Shown one piece after another: positions 43,273-51,761 of a stretch of 58,125 nt of DNA (the first letter of the stretch is position 1; each line of letters opens with the position of its first letter). Made by a program: the position numbers and the translations under genes. The DNA comes from Treponema sp. UBA4307 (GTDB taxonomy: Bacteria > Spirochaetota > Spirochaetia > Treponematales > Treponemataceae): assembly GCA_002394685.1 (NCBI GenBank), contig DGUP01000029.1, positions 1-58,125 on the forward strand. The letters run 5' to 3'. The notes beneath the pieces are model-generated. The model worked only from the letters and a program-made list of their open reading frames with translations, had not been told where the DNA came from and did not search any database.

Positions 43273-43437
43273 ATGACTAATACACAAGTTATTGAAGCAT
43301 TAAAACAAATTAAAACTTATACTGCTGCTTCACTGCTGGATGAAATTGATTATGCAATCAATGTTCTGGAAAAACTTGAAAAGGAAGGAGTAAAAGACCC
43401 TCTTAATACAGATTTTGCTGAACTTTTAAAAAAGTAA
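43273..43437 (+). CDS. 54-residue helical protein, unknown function
   Basis: Small gene with GGAGG seven bases before the ATG and its own extended -10 promoter. The product starts MTNTQVIEALKQIKTYTAAS and ends DFAELLKK. It is mostly amphipathic helix and has no membrane segment. It precedes nhaC by 41 bases on the same strand. Family unknown. Confidence 0.7.
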   Translation: MTNTQVIEALKQIKTYTAASLLDEIDYAINVLEKLEKEGVKDPLNTDFAELLKK

Positions 43438-43478
43438 TTTAGGAAAAATTTAGTTTTTTAAGGAAGGAAAATTACAAA

Positions 43479-45029
43479 ATGCATATGGTTGGTACATTCT
43501 GGTCTCTGGTGCCTGCAATCGTTGCGATTGTTCTGGCTCTCTGTACAAAGGAAGTTTACTCTTCCCTCTTTTTTGGTATTTTAATTGGTGGTGCTTTCTG
43601 GGCAATAGATGCTTCTGCCGGTTTCAGCGGATTTCTGGATCACGTTTTCAGTGAAGGACTGGTGTCTTCAATTGCCAGTCCGTCTAATATTGGTATTCTG
43701 GTCTTTCTGATTCTCCTTGGAGCAATGGTTGCCTTAATGAACAAAGCCGGAGGTTCAGCCGCTTTCGGAAACTGGGCAAAAAAGCATATTAAAACAAAGG
43801 TTGGTGCACAGTGCGCAACAATCGCTCTGGGAATTTTAATTTTCATTGATGATTATTTTAACTGTCTTACAGTAGGTTCTGTAATGAAACCTGTAACCGA
43901 CAAATATGGAGTTTCAAAAGAAAAACTTGCATACATTATTGATGCAACTGCAGCTCCTGTTTGTATCATTGCACCAATTTCTTCATGGGCAGCAGCAGTT
44001 GCAGGATTTGTTACTGAAGGTGAAAACGGTATCGGTCTTTTCTGCAAGGCAATTCCATTTAACTTTTATGCCCTGCTTACACTGGTTATGCTTTTCTCAA
44101 TGGTATTCATGAAGTTTGAATATGGAACAATGAGCAAGTACGAAAAAGCTCTTTCAATTATGAATGAAAAAGCTGATCAGGTTTCAGAAGATGAAAATGC
44201 AGGCAAGAAGGGAAAAGTTATTGATTTAATTTTCCCAGTAATCGTCCTGATTGTACTCAGCGTTCTTGGCATGATTTATTCCGGAGGCTTCTTTTCATCA
44301 GACTCAGAATCATACCACAGATTTGCAGATTCATTCTCAAATTCTGACGCTTCAGTAGGACTAGTTCTTGGTTCATTCGGAGCACTGATTATTACAATTG
44401 CCTTCTACTTAATCCGCAGAGTACTTTCTTTCAAGGCATCAATGGCTTGTCTTGCAGATGGATTTAAGGCAATGGTTCCTGCCATTCTTATTCTCTGCCT
44501 TGCATGGACACTTAAAGGAATGACAGACAGTCTGGGCGCAAAGGAGTATGTAGCTGGAATTGTTGAAGGAACTGCAGGCGGCTTAAAGATGTTCCTGCCT
44601 GCAATTATTTTTGTAATCGGATGTTTACTTGCATTTGCAACTGGTACATCATGGGGAACCTTCGGTATTCTGATTCCAATCTGTATTGCCGCTTTCCCTA
44701 CAGGAGCAATCCGCATTGTTTCAATTTCAGCATGTATGGCAGGTGCAGTCTGCGGTGATCACTGTTCACCAATTTCAGATACAACCATCATGTCATCTGC
44801 AGGAGCTCAATGTAATCACGTTAACCACGTTTCTACACAGCTTCCATATGCAATCACTTGTGCAGTTGTTTCATTCTTCACATACATAGTTGCAGGTATT
44901 ACACTGAATCTTGGACTTGTTCCTTCTGCAATCATTTCATGGATATTCGGACTTCTTGCACTTTTTGCAGTACTCATTTTCTTTAAGAAGAGAAGCGCAA
45001 AAAAAGCAGATACTCAAAAGGCTGAATAA
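43479..45029 (+). CDS. Na+/H+ antiporter, NhaC family
   Basis: 516 residues with about 12 membrane segments. NhaC-family marks: SLVPAIVAIVLALCTKEVYS, IFIDDYFNCLTVGSVMKPVT, DATAAPVCIIAPISSWAAAV, FATGTSWGTFGILIP, GAVCGDHCSPISDTTIMSSA. It exchanges sodium for protons, or a related substrate pair such as malate/lactate in some members, across the inner membrane. AAGGAAGG lies 11 bases before the first ATG. A terminator follows the stop. Confidence 0.93.
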   Translation: MHMVGTFWSLVPAIVAIVLALCTKEVYSSLFFGILIGGAFWAIDASAGFSGFLDHVFSEGLVSSIASPSNIGILVFLILLGAMVALMNKAGGSAAFGNWAKKHIKTKVGAQCATIALGILIFIDDYFNCLTVGSVMKPVTDKYGVSKEKLAYIIDATAAPVCIIAPISSWAAAVAGFVTEGENGIGLFCKAIPFNFYALLTLVMLFSMVFMKFEYGTMSKYEKALSIMNEKADQVSEDENAGKKGKVIDLIFPVIVLIVLSVLGMIYSGGFFSSDSESYHRFADSFSNSDASVGLVLGSFGALIITIAFYLIRRVLSFKASMACLADGFKAMVPAILILCLAWTLKGMTDSLGAKEYVAGIVEGTAGGLKMFLPAIIFVIGCLLAFATGTSWGTFGILIPICIAAFPTGAIRIVSISACMAGAVCGDHCSPISDTTIMSSAGAQCNHVNHVSTQLPYAITCAVVSFFTYIVAGITLNLGLVPSAIISWIFGLLALFAVLIFFKKRSAKKADTQKAE

Positions 45030-45055
45030 TTTTCAGTAAGAAAACTTTTACTAAA

Positions 45056-45087
45056 CGGAACTTTCCCTGTGAAGGTTCCGTTTTTTT
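45056..45087 (+). terminator. Terminator of nhaC
   Basis: CGGAACTTT (45056-45064) pairs with AAGGTTCCG (45072-45080), followed by seven T. Confidence 0.88.
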
Positions 45088-45137
45088 ATTGAGGATTTAT
45101 TACAGCCCCTCAAAAGAACCAGGGCAAAACTTTAAGA

Positions 45138-45153
45138 GTGAGCCTTACCTGAC
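45138..45153. promoter_or_regulatory. Diverged copy of the DtxR-like dyad
   Basis: GTGAGCCTTACCTGAC keeps the GCCTTACCT core of 41195-41210 with two symmetric changes. It sits just beyond the end of the gene remnant at 45158, where no promoter is expected now. Confidence 0.3.
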
Positions 45154-45157
45154 GGAT

Positions 45158-45307
45158 TTATTTTACAGAATAATAATCCACAGTTAGTTTAAATGGCATT
45201 TTTCCTGCTTTGTAAATTACTTTCAGTTCCAGCTGGCCTTTATAAATTGTTCCTTCCACTTTGTATCCCTTAATCTTATATTTACCATCATCTGCGGAAA
45301 AAGAACT
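45158..45307 (-). pseudogene. 3' fragment of a deleted gene
   Basis: In the frame one base off the ATPase fragment, the minus strand reads GSSFSADDGKYKIKGYKVEG and continues through TIYKGQLELKVIYKAGKMPF to KLTVDYYSVK and a stop. This looks like the end of a beta-rich secreted protein whose 5' part was removed. It starts where ATPase similarity stops. Confidence 0.65.
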
Positions 45308-45507
45308 TCCCCGTTAAAATCAGCATTAATTACCCTTGGTACAATTCCGTTTATCAAATAAAGCAAAGAAGATTTTCCGCATCCTGACAATCCGGAAAGC
45401 AAAGTAATTTCCCCATAATTTATTTCCATAGAAAAATCTTCCAGCAGATTTTCTTCATTAGTATATTTAAAATAATTACAATTTATTTGAACAGCTTTTT
45501 TTTCCAT
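45223..45507 (-). pseudogene. ECF transporter ATPase, truncated by deletion
   Basis: Only the first ~68 residues are ATPase: CNYFKYTNEENLLEDFSMEI and Walker A GLSGCGKSSLLYLINGIVPR. After NADFNGEV the reading frame runs into unrelated sequence (LFPQMMVNIRLRDTK) and stops. The Q-loop, signature motif and Walker B are gone, so it cannot hydrolyse ATP. It follows ecfT by a one-base overlap. Confidence 0.85.
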
Positions 45508-46208
45508 TAAAATTCTCCAATTTTAATTTTCATGAAGATAGCAGTAAGAATTAGTAAAATAAATAAACCTGAAGTCACAGAATCCTTTTTTATAAAAACA
45601 ATTTTTTTGTAACAGGAAGGTCTTAAATCACTACAGACAAAAGCTTTTGTTTCAACAGACAAAGTTAAAGTATCTGAAATATTTACAAGTCTGACTACAA
45701 GAGGAATTATAAAAGCTCTGTAAATCAGTTCAGGCTTCCAGAAAGAAACAGCTCCTCTTGTTTTCATTGCATTTCTTATCTGATGAATTTCTTTATTTAA
45801 AACAGGAATAAAAGTAAGGGTTATGAGCATTCCCAAAGTAACAAGGCGGGGAAACTATAACTGTGTTAAATTCCGCACAAGATTTACAGGCGGAAGACAG
45901 GCTCCCGGTATAAAAGCAAGAACTACTCCTGCCAGGCGGATTGCCATCTGAAAAACAAATGTTAAATTTCTTCCACTGGCAAAATAAAAAATCAGTGAAA
46001 AAAAGACTTGGTATAAAATAAGAAAAGGCAAAACTTTTATGCAGCATTTCCAGTAGCCTGTAAAACATAATAAAGCAAAAGAAGCAGCGATAAAAAAAAC
46101 ACCAGCCCAATCTTTTGCAAAAATAAGAGCCACTGTTAAAATCATTATGGATATGAATATGCTTAACAAAGGGTACAGTGGCTTTCTTACCTGAAATGAT
46201 TCCATCAT
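45507..46208 (-). pseudogene. ECF transporter T component split by an in-frame TAG
   Basis: Two in-frame pieces on the same strand, 45855-46208 and 45507-45854, are separated by one TAG at 45855-45857 (NLTQL-stop-FPRLVTLGM). Together they give a CbiQ/EcfT protein of about 233 residues with several membrane segments and the coupling helix NKEIHQIRNAMKTRG. The second piece could restart at the ATG at 45836. A single base change could have created the stop. Confidence 0.8.
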
Positions 46209-46765
46209 CTTTTAAGAACTCCGGCCTTAATCAGTTCTCTTGAAATTTTTATTCCAAGAAGTGCTCCCAGAGCGGATACAATAAATGTACCTGTTATAAA
46301 AATAATTGAAAGCCAGTTAAAGCCCTGTGAAAAAAACAAATTAAAATATTCGCTGAAAAATAATTTGTAGAATAATAAATTAAGGGGAAGAGTTGCGGGG
46401 ATAAATAAAAAACTTCCCAGGAAAATGGCACGCTCTTTTTCGTATCCCCGGAAAATTAAAATAATAAGAGCTTCAACAAAAAGTCCTGCACATATACTTG
46501 AGAAAAACATTACAGGTGCCATAAAAAGTTCAAACAAGCCTGTGAAAAGTGAAAAAAGAAAAAGACTACCAGTTTTTTTAACTTTCATTAATGCAATGGC
46601 AAGGAAAAATGAAAATTGAAAAGCGGTTACAAGCTGAGCCAGGCCAAAAATATAAATGTGGGAAACAACTGCCATAACTGCAGCAGTACACAAAGCTACA
46701 GCAGAAATAATTGCAAGAAAAACAATATCTTTAACTTTAAATTTTTCAAATATTTTATTAGTCAT
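46205..46765 (-). CDS. ECF transporter S component, Trep_Strep family
   Basis: 186 residues with five to six membrane segments (FLAIISAVALCTAAVMAVVS, TAFQFSFFLAIALMKVKKTG, APVMFFSSICAGLFVEALII). The pattern is that of the Trep_Strep/MptD-like putative substrate-binding subunits of energy-coupling-factor transporters; substrate unknown, perhaps a vitamin or metal. Its stop overlaps the ecfT start by 4 bases. The partner T and A genes are broken, so it works only if another ECF module supplies them. Confidence 0.82.
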   Translation of the reverse strand: MTNKIFEKFKVKDIVFLAIISAVALCTAAVMAVVSHIYIFGLAQLVTAFQFSFFLAIALMKVKKTGSLFLFSLFTGLFELFMAPVMFFSSICAGLFVEALIILIFRGYEKERAIFLGSFLFIPATLPLNLLFYKLFFSEYFNLFFSQGFNWLSIIFITGTFIVSALGALLGIKISRELIKAGVLKR

Positions 46766-46777
46766 AAAAAACTCTTT

Positions 46778-46797
46778 TATAGTTAGCCAATGTTAAC
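46778..46797. promoter_or_regulatory. DtxR-like half-site upstream of the ECF genes
   Basis: TATAGTTAGCC (46778-46788) is identical to 41191-41201; the second half is GTTAAC rather than CCTAAC. It lies 13 bases before the ecfS start. Confidence 0.4.
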
Positions 46798-46865
46798 AGA
46801 AAAGAACTTTTATGTCTAATTGTTTTATGATATATTTAAAAAAAATTTATTAAAAGGAAAAGTTT

Positions 46866-47858
46866 ATGTCAGAAGAAAAAAGTAATAATGAAATAAACAG
46901 TGAAAAAATTCAAAATATTGCTTTTAGCAAAAGGGACAAAAAAAATTCAGGTCTATATATTGCAGGAATTATTATTACTTCCCTGTTGATTATCAGTCTT
47001 ATTGTTTTAAACTTTATATTTTCTGAAAAAAGATTTCAGATAACAAGTTCAATAATTATATGTCTTTGTCTCTTAATTATACTTGTACTCAGTAAATCAT
47101 TTGATAATTTTTCAATAGGTAAAATTATTTCGATTTCAAGGGAAGCAAAGAAAAATGAAGAAAAGGTCTGCAAACTTGAGAAGGAAAAGGAGTCTTTACT
47201 TTTACAGCTTAACACTTCTGTATTTCAAAACATGCAGCTGGCAAGCCTTTCTTTTCAACATCAAAATAACAGCAACATATTTAATATCGGTGACTTGTAT
47301 AATGTAAAAAAAGATAGTCCAGATACAGAAGCGGAAAACAATCCAGAAGACTCTGTAAGTAAACAGGAAAAGAAAAATTCTTTCAAAGAAAGAGAACTGG
47401 ACCGAAAAAAAATTATTTCTTGTATTCTTAAAAAGAGATTCAAAAATGAAGATATTACTGAGGGGGTAAGTATTGTTCGAAGTCTTCCTCTCACAGATGC
47501 AATTAGTATAAAACCTGTACACTTTGATGCGTATTTTATAGATAACAGTAACAGCGAAAAATTTGTAACTATAATAAATTGTTTTCTGACTTCCTCACCA
47601 ATCAGCTATCATGACAAAGTTTATATTCAATTGAATAGAATTATTAATTACAATCTTTCAAGAAATTCAAATGCAAAACTGCATCTTTTACTTGCTATTG
47701 AAGAAGGAAGAAATATTAATGATGACAATTTACAAACTTACCTGACTCCAGCACAAAACAGTAACCTGCTTACAATTGAACATATTTATCTTACAAAAGA
47801 AGATATTGAAAAATGCACGATAAATAAAAAAAACAATCATACGATTAAAAGCAAATAA
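46866..47858 (+). CDS. Membrane protein with coiled coil, unknown function
   Basis: 330 residues. Two adjacent membrane segments at about 29-50 and 58-76 (GLYIAGIIITSLLIISLIVL; TSSIIICLCLLIILVLS), a charged coiled coil at about 90-120 (EAKKNEEKVCKLEKEKESLL), a low-complexity linker, and a cytoplasmic C-terminal alpha/beta domain (VHFDAYFIDNSNSEKFVTII, AKLHLLLAIEEG). AAGGAAAAG precedes the ATG. I do not recognise the family. It is isolated between divergent ECF genes and a convergent outer-membrane gene. Confidence 0.6.
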   Translation: MSEEKSNNEINSEKIQNIAFSKRDKKNSGLYIAGIIITSLLIISLIVLNFIFSEKRFQITSSIIICLCLLIILVLSKSFDNFSIGKIISISREAKKNEEKVCKLEKEKESLLLQLNTSVFQNMQLASLSFQHQNNSNIFNIGDLYNVKKDSPDTEAENNPEDSVSKQEKKNSFKERELDRKKIISCILKKRFKNEDITEGVSIVRSLPLTDAISIKPVHFDAYFIDNSNSEKFVTIINCFLTSSPISYHDKVYIQLNRIINYNLSRNSNAKLHLLLAIEEGRNINDDNLQTYLTPAQNSNLLTIEHIYLTKEDIEKCTINKKNNHTIKSK

Positions 47859-47872
47859 TCAAAATAAAAAAT

Positions 47873-47906
47873 TCCCGGCAACCTTCTGTTAAGCAGATCA
47901 CCGGGA
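47873..47906. terminator. Bidirectional terminator between convergent genes
   Basis: TCCCGG (47873-47878) pairs with CCGGGA (47901-47906), with a T-rich tail on the plus side and TTTTTATTTTG on the minus side. Confidence 0.7.
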
Positions 47907-47934
47907 CTTTTATTAGAAACAGATTTGTAATTTT

Positions 47935-48531
47935 TTACAGCTTAATTAAAAAGCCTACCCTGGCGCCAAGATAGTGAACCATTTCAGTCTGTTCAGTACA
48001 AAGTGTATAAACAGGTGCTGCTTCAAATTCCAGCTTACCTCCAAGGAATGAAGGATTAAATCTTATTCCCGCTGCAACTTGAATCATCTGATCCACATAC
48101 ATTGCCGCAAGTTCATTTTCATACTTTGGATTTGTCGTTGGAAAATTTATAACCGCACCGTATGAAACTTCCGGAACCAGATAAAAGGCAGTCTGTCCAA
48201 GATGAATCTTTGCAAATATTCCAGCTGCTCCTTTTATATTCCACATAAAGGAAAGAAGTTCAGAACTGACAGGATTCACGTTACCGCTTACATGTCCGCT
48301 GATTCCTAAAGAAAATCCATCATTTGAAAGGAAAGGCAGAATGTATTCTACAACTACTCCTCCACCAAAACTTGCTTCAACATAATCTGCAAGAGGTCCC
48401 ATTGCAGGCTGATATTCTACAAATGCTCCCAGGCTCAGTCCGCTTTCTCCAGAGGAATTATCTGAAGTTTCTGCATAAAGCATGCCGGATACAGCAAGGG
48501 CTAAAAAAGATATTAGTAAAAATTTCTTCAT
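47935..48531 (-). CDS. Predicted outer-membrane beta-barrel protein
   Basis: 198 residues from the ATG giving MKKFLLISFLALAVSGMLYA as signal peptide (a longer reading from 48543 begins before it). The mature part alternates in the beta-barrel manner (GLSLGAFVEYQPAMG, GISGHVSGNVNP, FYLVPEVSYGAVI) and ends LGARVGFLIKL with a charged/hydrophobic terminal strand. It follows the large lectin-like lipoprotein by 12 bases and may be its partner. Confidence 0.65.
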   Translation of the reverse strand: MKKFLLISFLALAVSGMLYAETSDNSSGESGLSLGAFVEYQPAMGPLADYVEASFGGGVVVEYILPFLSNDGFSLGISGHVSGNVNPVSSELLSFMWNIKGAAGIFAKIHLGQTAFYLVPEVSYGAVINFPTTNPKYENELAAMYVDQMIQVAAGIRFNPSFLGGKLEFEAAPVYTLCTEQTEMVHYLGARVGFLIKL

Positions 48532-48543
48532 GATATTCCCCAC

Positions 48544-51500
48544 TTACTCTGCAGTATAAGAAGCAGAGTTTGAAATTGCCTGGTAACTTGCAACCTGGCT
48601 GCCATACTGTGTCTGATATGGAGTAAATTCTACAATGTAGCCCTTTACATCCTTATACTCATGACTGTAATCATTCCATTTACCAGATGTAAGGAAGTGT
48701 ACACACTGCTCTGAATAATAAACATCTTTTTGATTCAATGCATCATTTGGTTCTCCGACATCCCAGTTTGTATAACCAACCAGCTCTTTAACATTATAGT
48801 GATTCGTTCCTGCTGATTTAGGATCAGACATATCTACAGTTGTGAAAATCTGACCTGCTTCAGGACCTGCCATCCATCTGAAGTTTGGTTCATAAGTTTT
48901 CTTTGTAGGTCCATTTCCGTCACTCATATAAGCAGTGTCTGCATCATATTCCATAGTATAAACATACTCGTCGCCAGTTGAATAATTGATTCTATTTCTA
49001 TTATCAACGCTAGGTACGTCCAGGCCAAGAGAGTCTTCAGCAGAAGAGAATCTTGCACCGCCGGTCCATGCATTTCCCAGACCCATCTGACTGTAGATGT
49101 AATTGTTTTCAACCTGAGAAGTAATATTAATCAGATAACCCTGGAGACCATTGAAATTAGTTCCCTTTGCTTCATCATAAGCAGCTTCCCAGTTGATTGC
49201 AGAACTCTTGCTTACCCCCATATAGAAGCTTCCGTTAAAGTAAGAGAATTTTGTACCCATGCTTTCAATCATTGTATATGGAACAGTTTCCAGGTTAATG
49301 CTGATATTGATTTCTTTACCTTCATCAGGAGTGAATTCAATCTGTGAAATAAATTCGTTTGCCGCATCTGCAGTGATTGAATCATTTGAAGAAAGAATAT
49401 GCATGTAAATATACGGTGTATTTGTTGCAAGACTTGTTGAATAGCTTGTTGCAGAAGTCTGAGCAAGTGCAGACAATCCAGAAGCACCGTTAAGAGTTGT
49501 TGTTCCAAGAGAGAAGGTTCCGTTTGTTACAGAGATTGAGAATACTGAACATGAAATTGAAACAACTGAATCTCCAAGAGTAAATGATCCATCTTCAATT
49601 ATAATTTCATTCTGAGCTGGCATTGCAATTGGACTTGGATTTGCCAGGTGAATTACAGTCTTTGAAGAACCATTTTCTTCAATGTTCTTCATTGAAATCT
49701 TAGAGTTCTTATACAATCCATTTTCAGGAGTATCTTCAAAACACATAAACTTATTAAAGCTTGCATAAGAAGGATTATCTATATAGGCAACAATCTTTGT
49801 ACCGTCTCTATCATAGTTATATTCAGTAAGAAGAATTACCTTATAGTCACCAGACATTTGTCCGTCAACAACTACACGCCTGTTGTAAATTGTAGAAAGA
49901 TCAATACCCTTAACGTTACTGTATCCGCTTGATGAATCATAATCATAGCTTCCAATTACAGCTGTACCGGAAATGTAAAGGTAAGAACGGTTGCTCTTAT
50001 CAGCCCCCAGACCTTCAATTGAAGCAATTCTTCCGCCGGTCATTCTGAAAGTAAAGTCAGAGGCAATTTCTTTTCCCTGGTAGTTTGCAGCCTTAAGTGC
50101 ATAACCAGAGAAGTCATAAGTTCTTCCGTCCTGAGCATAGATAAGTGTATCTCCGTCAGAAGAGTCCACATTACCATCTGCATCAAAGTCAGTATAAACA
50201 AGAGTCTCTGAATTGTTTCCTTCTTTAATCAAGAGGGAAATACCGTTTGCGTAAATGATTTTGTTTACTGTATCTACATAAACAGATTCCTTCCAGATTG
50301 GGTAAAGGGTAAGGTTTTCGTAATAAGAACCTGCCGCAATATATGCAATACCGCTTGTAGCATCAGAGCTTGTCTTCCATCCGTCAAGAACGTATCCTGT
50401 TTTTCTGTAATCAGTTGCTGTTGGAAGATCCACATCTTCTTCAACAGTATAAGTAGTTGGTTTAGTAGCAGGATTACTGATAAAGAAACTTGTGTCACTG
50501 TAGGTAATTGTATATACGATTGCTTCAGCCCCTGAAGAAGTAATTTCTGTTGTTGAAGAAACAGTAGCTGAATAACTGCCCTCGCTTTCTGTCAGAGTTA
50601 GAGAACCTGCCTTAACTGCAAAAGAACTGCCTTTCTTATAGCCAGGGAGAAGTGATGTAGAGAAGTTAAAGCTTTCACCAGAGAGAATTGCATAACTTGT
50701 TTCTGAAATCATCTGTCCATTTAATGGAGATATTTCAGTTCCCTTGCCTGCATTAAGTTCAACTGAGTAATAATTCACCTCAGCAGTGCGGGCATTAACT
50801 TGTAATGTAACTCCAGTATCTTTACTTCCTTCATAAACAGCATATTCTGATTCATTGCGGGTTGCTACTGAAGCAGTAAAAACTCCGCTGATGTTTTTAT
50901 CTTCTGTCATTGTGTAAGAAACGGAAGGATTGCTGCTGCTTACTAGTTTCAATGTCTTTTCAGATTCAGGCCAGAGTACACCGTCAACTTTCAGGTTAAC
51001 AGTTACTCCATAGCGGAAGTAATCATTTTCTGTAAAGTCGATTGTTGAATATGATGTTAAGCCTCCCACAATGTAAAGGCTTTCGCTGCGGCTTGCAATT
51101 AATCCGCCTGCTGCATCATAGAAATAAAATACTGCATACTGACTGCTGCCAGAATCCAGGTCTGTAATTGAATACAGGGCACTTCTTGAAGAAGCTGCTG
51201 ATGTTATTGAAAGAGACTGCTTTAAAGTCAAATCCTCTACACTTGCAACAGGATTTGTAGAATATCCTGCAGTAATCGAAGTGATTACACCGTCATCAGG
51301 AAGAGTAATTGTAATTTCTGCATTACCACTTGCACCTGTCAAAGGATACATCTTAAAGGAAACAGTTTTATTTCCTGTAGAAAAATCTGCAACTGCCTGT
51401 CCCTGGAGCACTGCAACTGAAGAAGCATATGCAGTTAAAGTAAACTGATAGTTTGCTGCTTCAACTTCCACTGACTCTGAAAGGGAAGCATACGTTTTAT

Positions 51501-51747
51501 TCGAAAAAATTGTCTTTGATGCTTTAGCAGAAGAAGTGCCGTAGCCTTCAATTCCATCAAGTGTATATGTATATGAAGCCCAGTTTATTTCTGAAGGAAG
51601 AGCTGTACGGGCACTTGTTCCAGAAATAGAAAATGTTGCATAAACCTTATCTGAAGAAGTTACATCCTTATTAATCAGATCAAGCTCACATCCCAGGAGG
51701 GCTGTTAAAGTAAATAATACTGCTGTTAATTTAAAAATCTTTTTCAT
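48544..51747 (-). CDS. Large surface lipoprotein with InlB-like repeat and C-type lectin domain
   Basis: 1067 residues, lipoprotein signal peptide with lipobox LLGC. Residues 35-460 are beta-sandwich-like segments rich in Ser/Thr. Around 440-490 is an InlB/Listeria-Bacteroides repeat (KTGYVLDGWKTSSDATSGIA, ENLTLYPIWKE). A beta-helix-like middle follows. The C-terminal ~170 residues are a C-type lectin fold: SYFNGSFYMGVSKSSAINWE, NAWTGGARFSS, WDVGEPNDALNQ, GKWNDYSHEYKDVKGYIVEF. Likely a cell-surface adhesin or glycan binder, next to another repeat lipoprotein. Confidence 0.75.
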   Translation of the reverse strand: MKKIFKLTAVLFTLTALLGCELDLINKDVTSSDKVYATFSISGTSARTALPSEINWASYTYTLDGIEGYGTSSAKASKTIFSNKTYASLSESVEVEAANYQFTLTAYASSVAVLQGQAVADFSTGNKTVSFKMYPLTGASGNAEITITLPDDGVITSITAGYSTNPVASVEDLTLKQSLSITSAASSRSALYSITDLDSGSSQYAVFYFYDAAGGLIASRSESLYIVGGLTSYSTIDFTENDYFRYGVTVNLKVDGVLWPESEKTLKLVSSSNPSVSYTMTEDKNISGVFTASVATRNESEYAVYEGSKDTGVTLQVNARTAEVNYYSVELNAGKGTEISPLNGQMISETSYAILSGESFNFSTSLLPGYKKGSSFAVKAGSLTLTESEGSYSATVSSTTEITSSGAEAIVYTITYSDTSFFISNPATKPTTYTVEEDVDLPTATDYRKTGYVLDGWKTSSDATSGIAYIAAGSYYENLTLYPIWKESVYVDTVNKIIYANGISLLIKEGNNSETLVYTDFDADGNVDSSDGDTLIYAQDGRTYDFSGYALKAANYQGKEIASDFTFRMTGGRIASIEGLGADKSNRSYLYISGTAVIGSYDYDSSSGYSNVKGIDLSTIYNRRVVVDGQMSGDYKVILLTEYNYDRDGTKIVAYIDNPSYASFNKFMCFEDTPENGLYKNSKISMKNIEENGSSKTVIHLANPSPIAMPAQNEIIIEDGSFTLGDSVVSISCSVFSISVTNGTFSLGTTTLNGASGLSALAQTSATSYSTSLATNTPYIYMHILSSNDSITADAANEFISQIEFTPDEGKEINISINLETVPYTMIESMGTKFSYFNGSFYMGVSKSSAINWEAAYDEAKGTNFNGLQGYLINITSQVENNYIYSQMGLGNAWTGGARFSSAEDSLGLDVPSVDNRNRINYSTGDEYVYTMEYDADTAYMSDGNGPTKKTYEPNFRWMAGPEAGQIFTTVDMSDPKSAGTNHYNVKELVGYTNWDVGEPNDALNQKDVYYSEQCVHFLTSGKWNDYSHEYKDVKGYIVEFTPYQTQYGSQVASYQAISNSASYTAE

Positions 51748-51761
51748 AAAACCTCACCTCC

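Noticed and set aside
45793..46110. Alternative-frame open reading across the ecfT stop codon
   Set aside because: It is out of frame with both EcfT halves, and its composition (Cys/Phe-rich) is that of a shadow.
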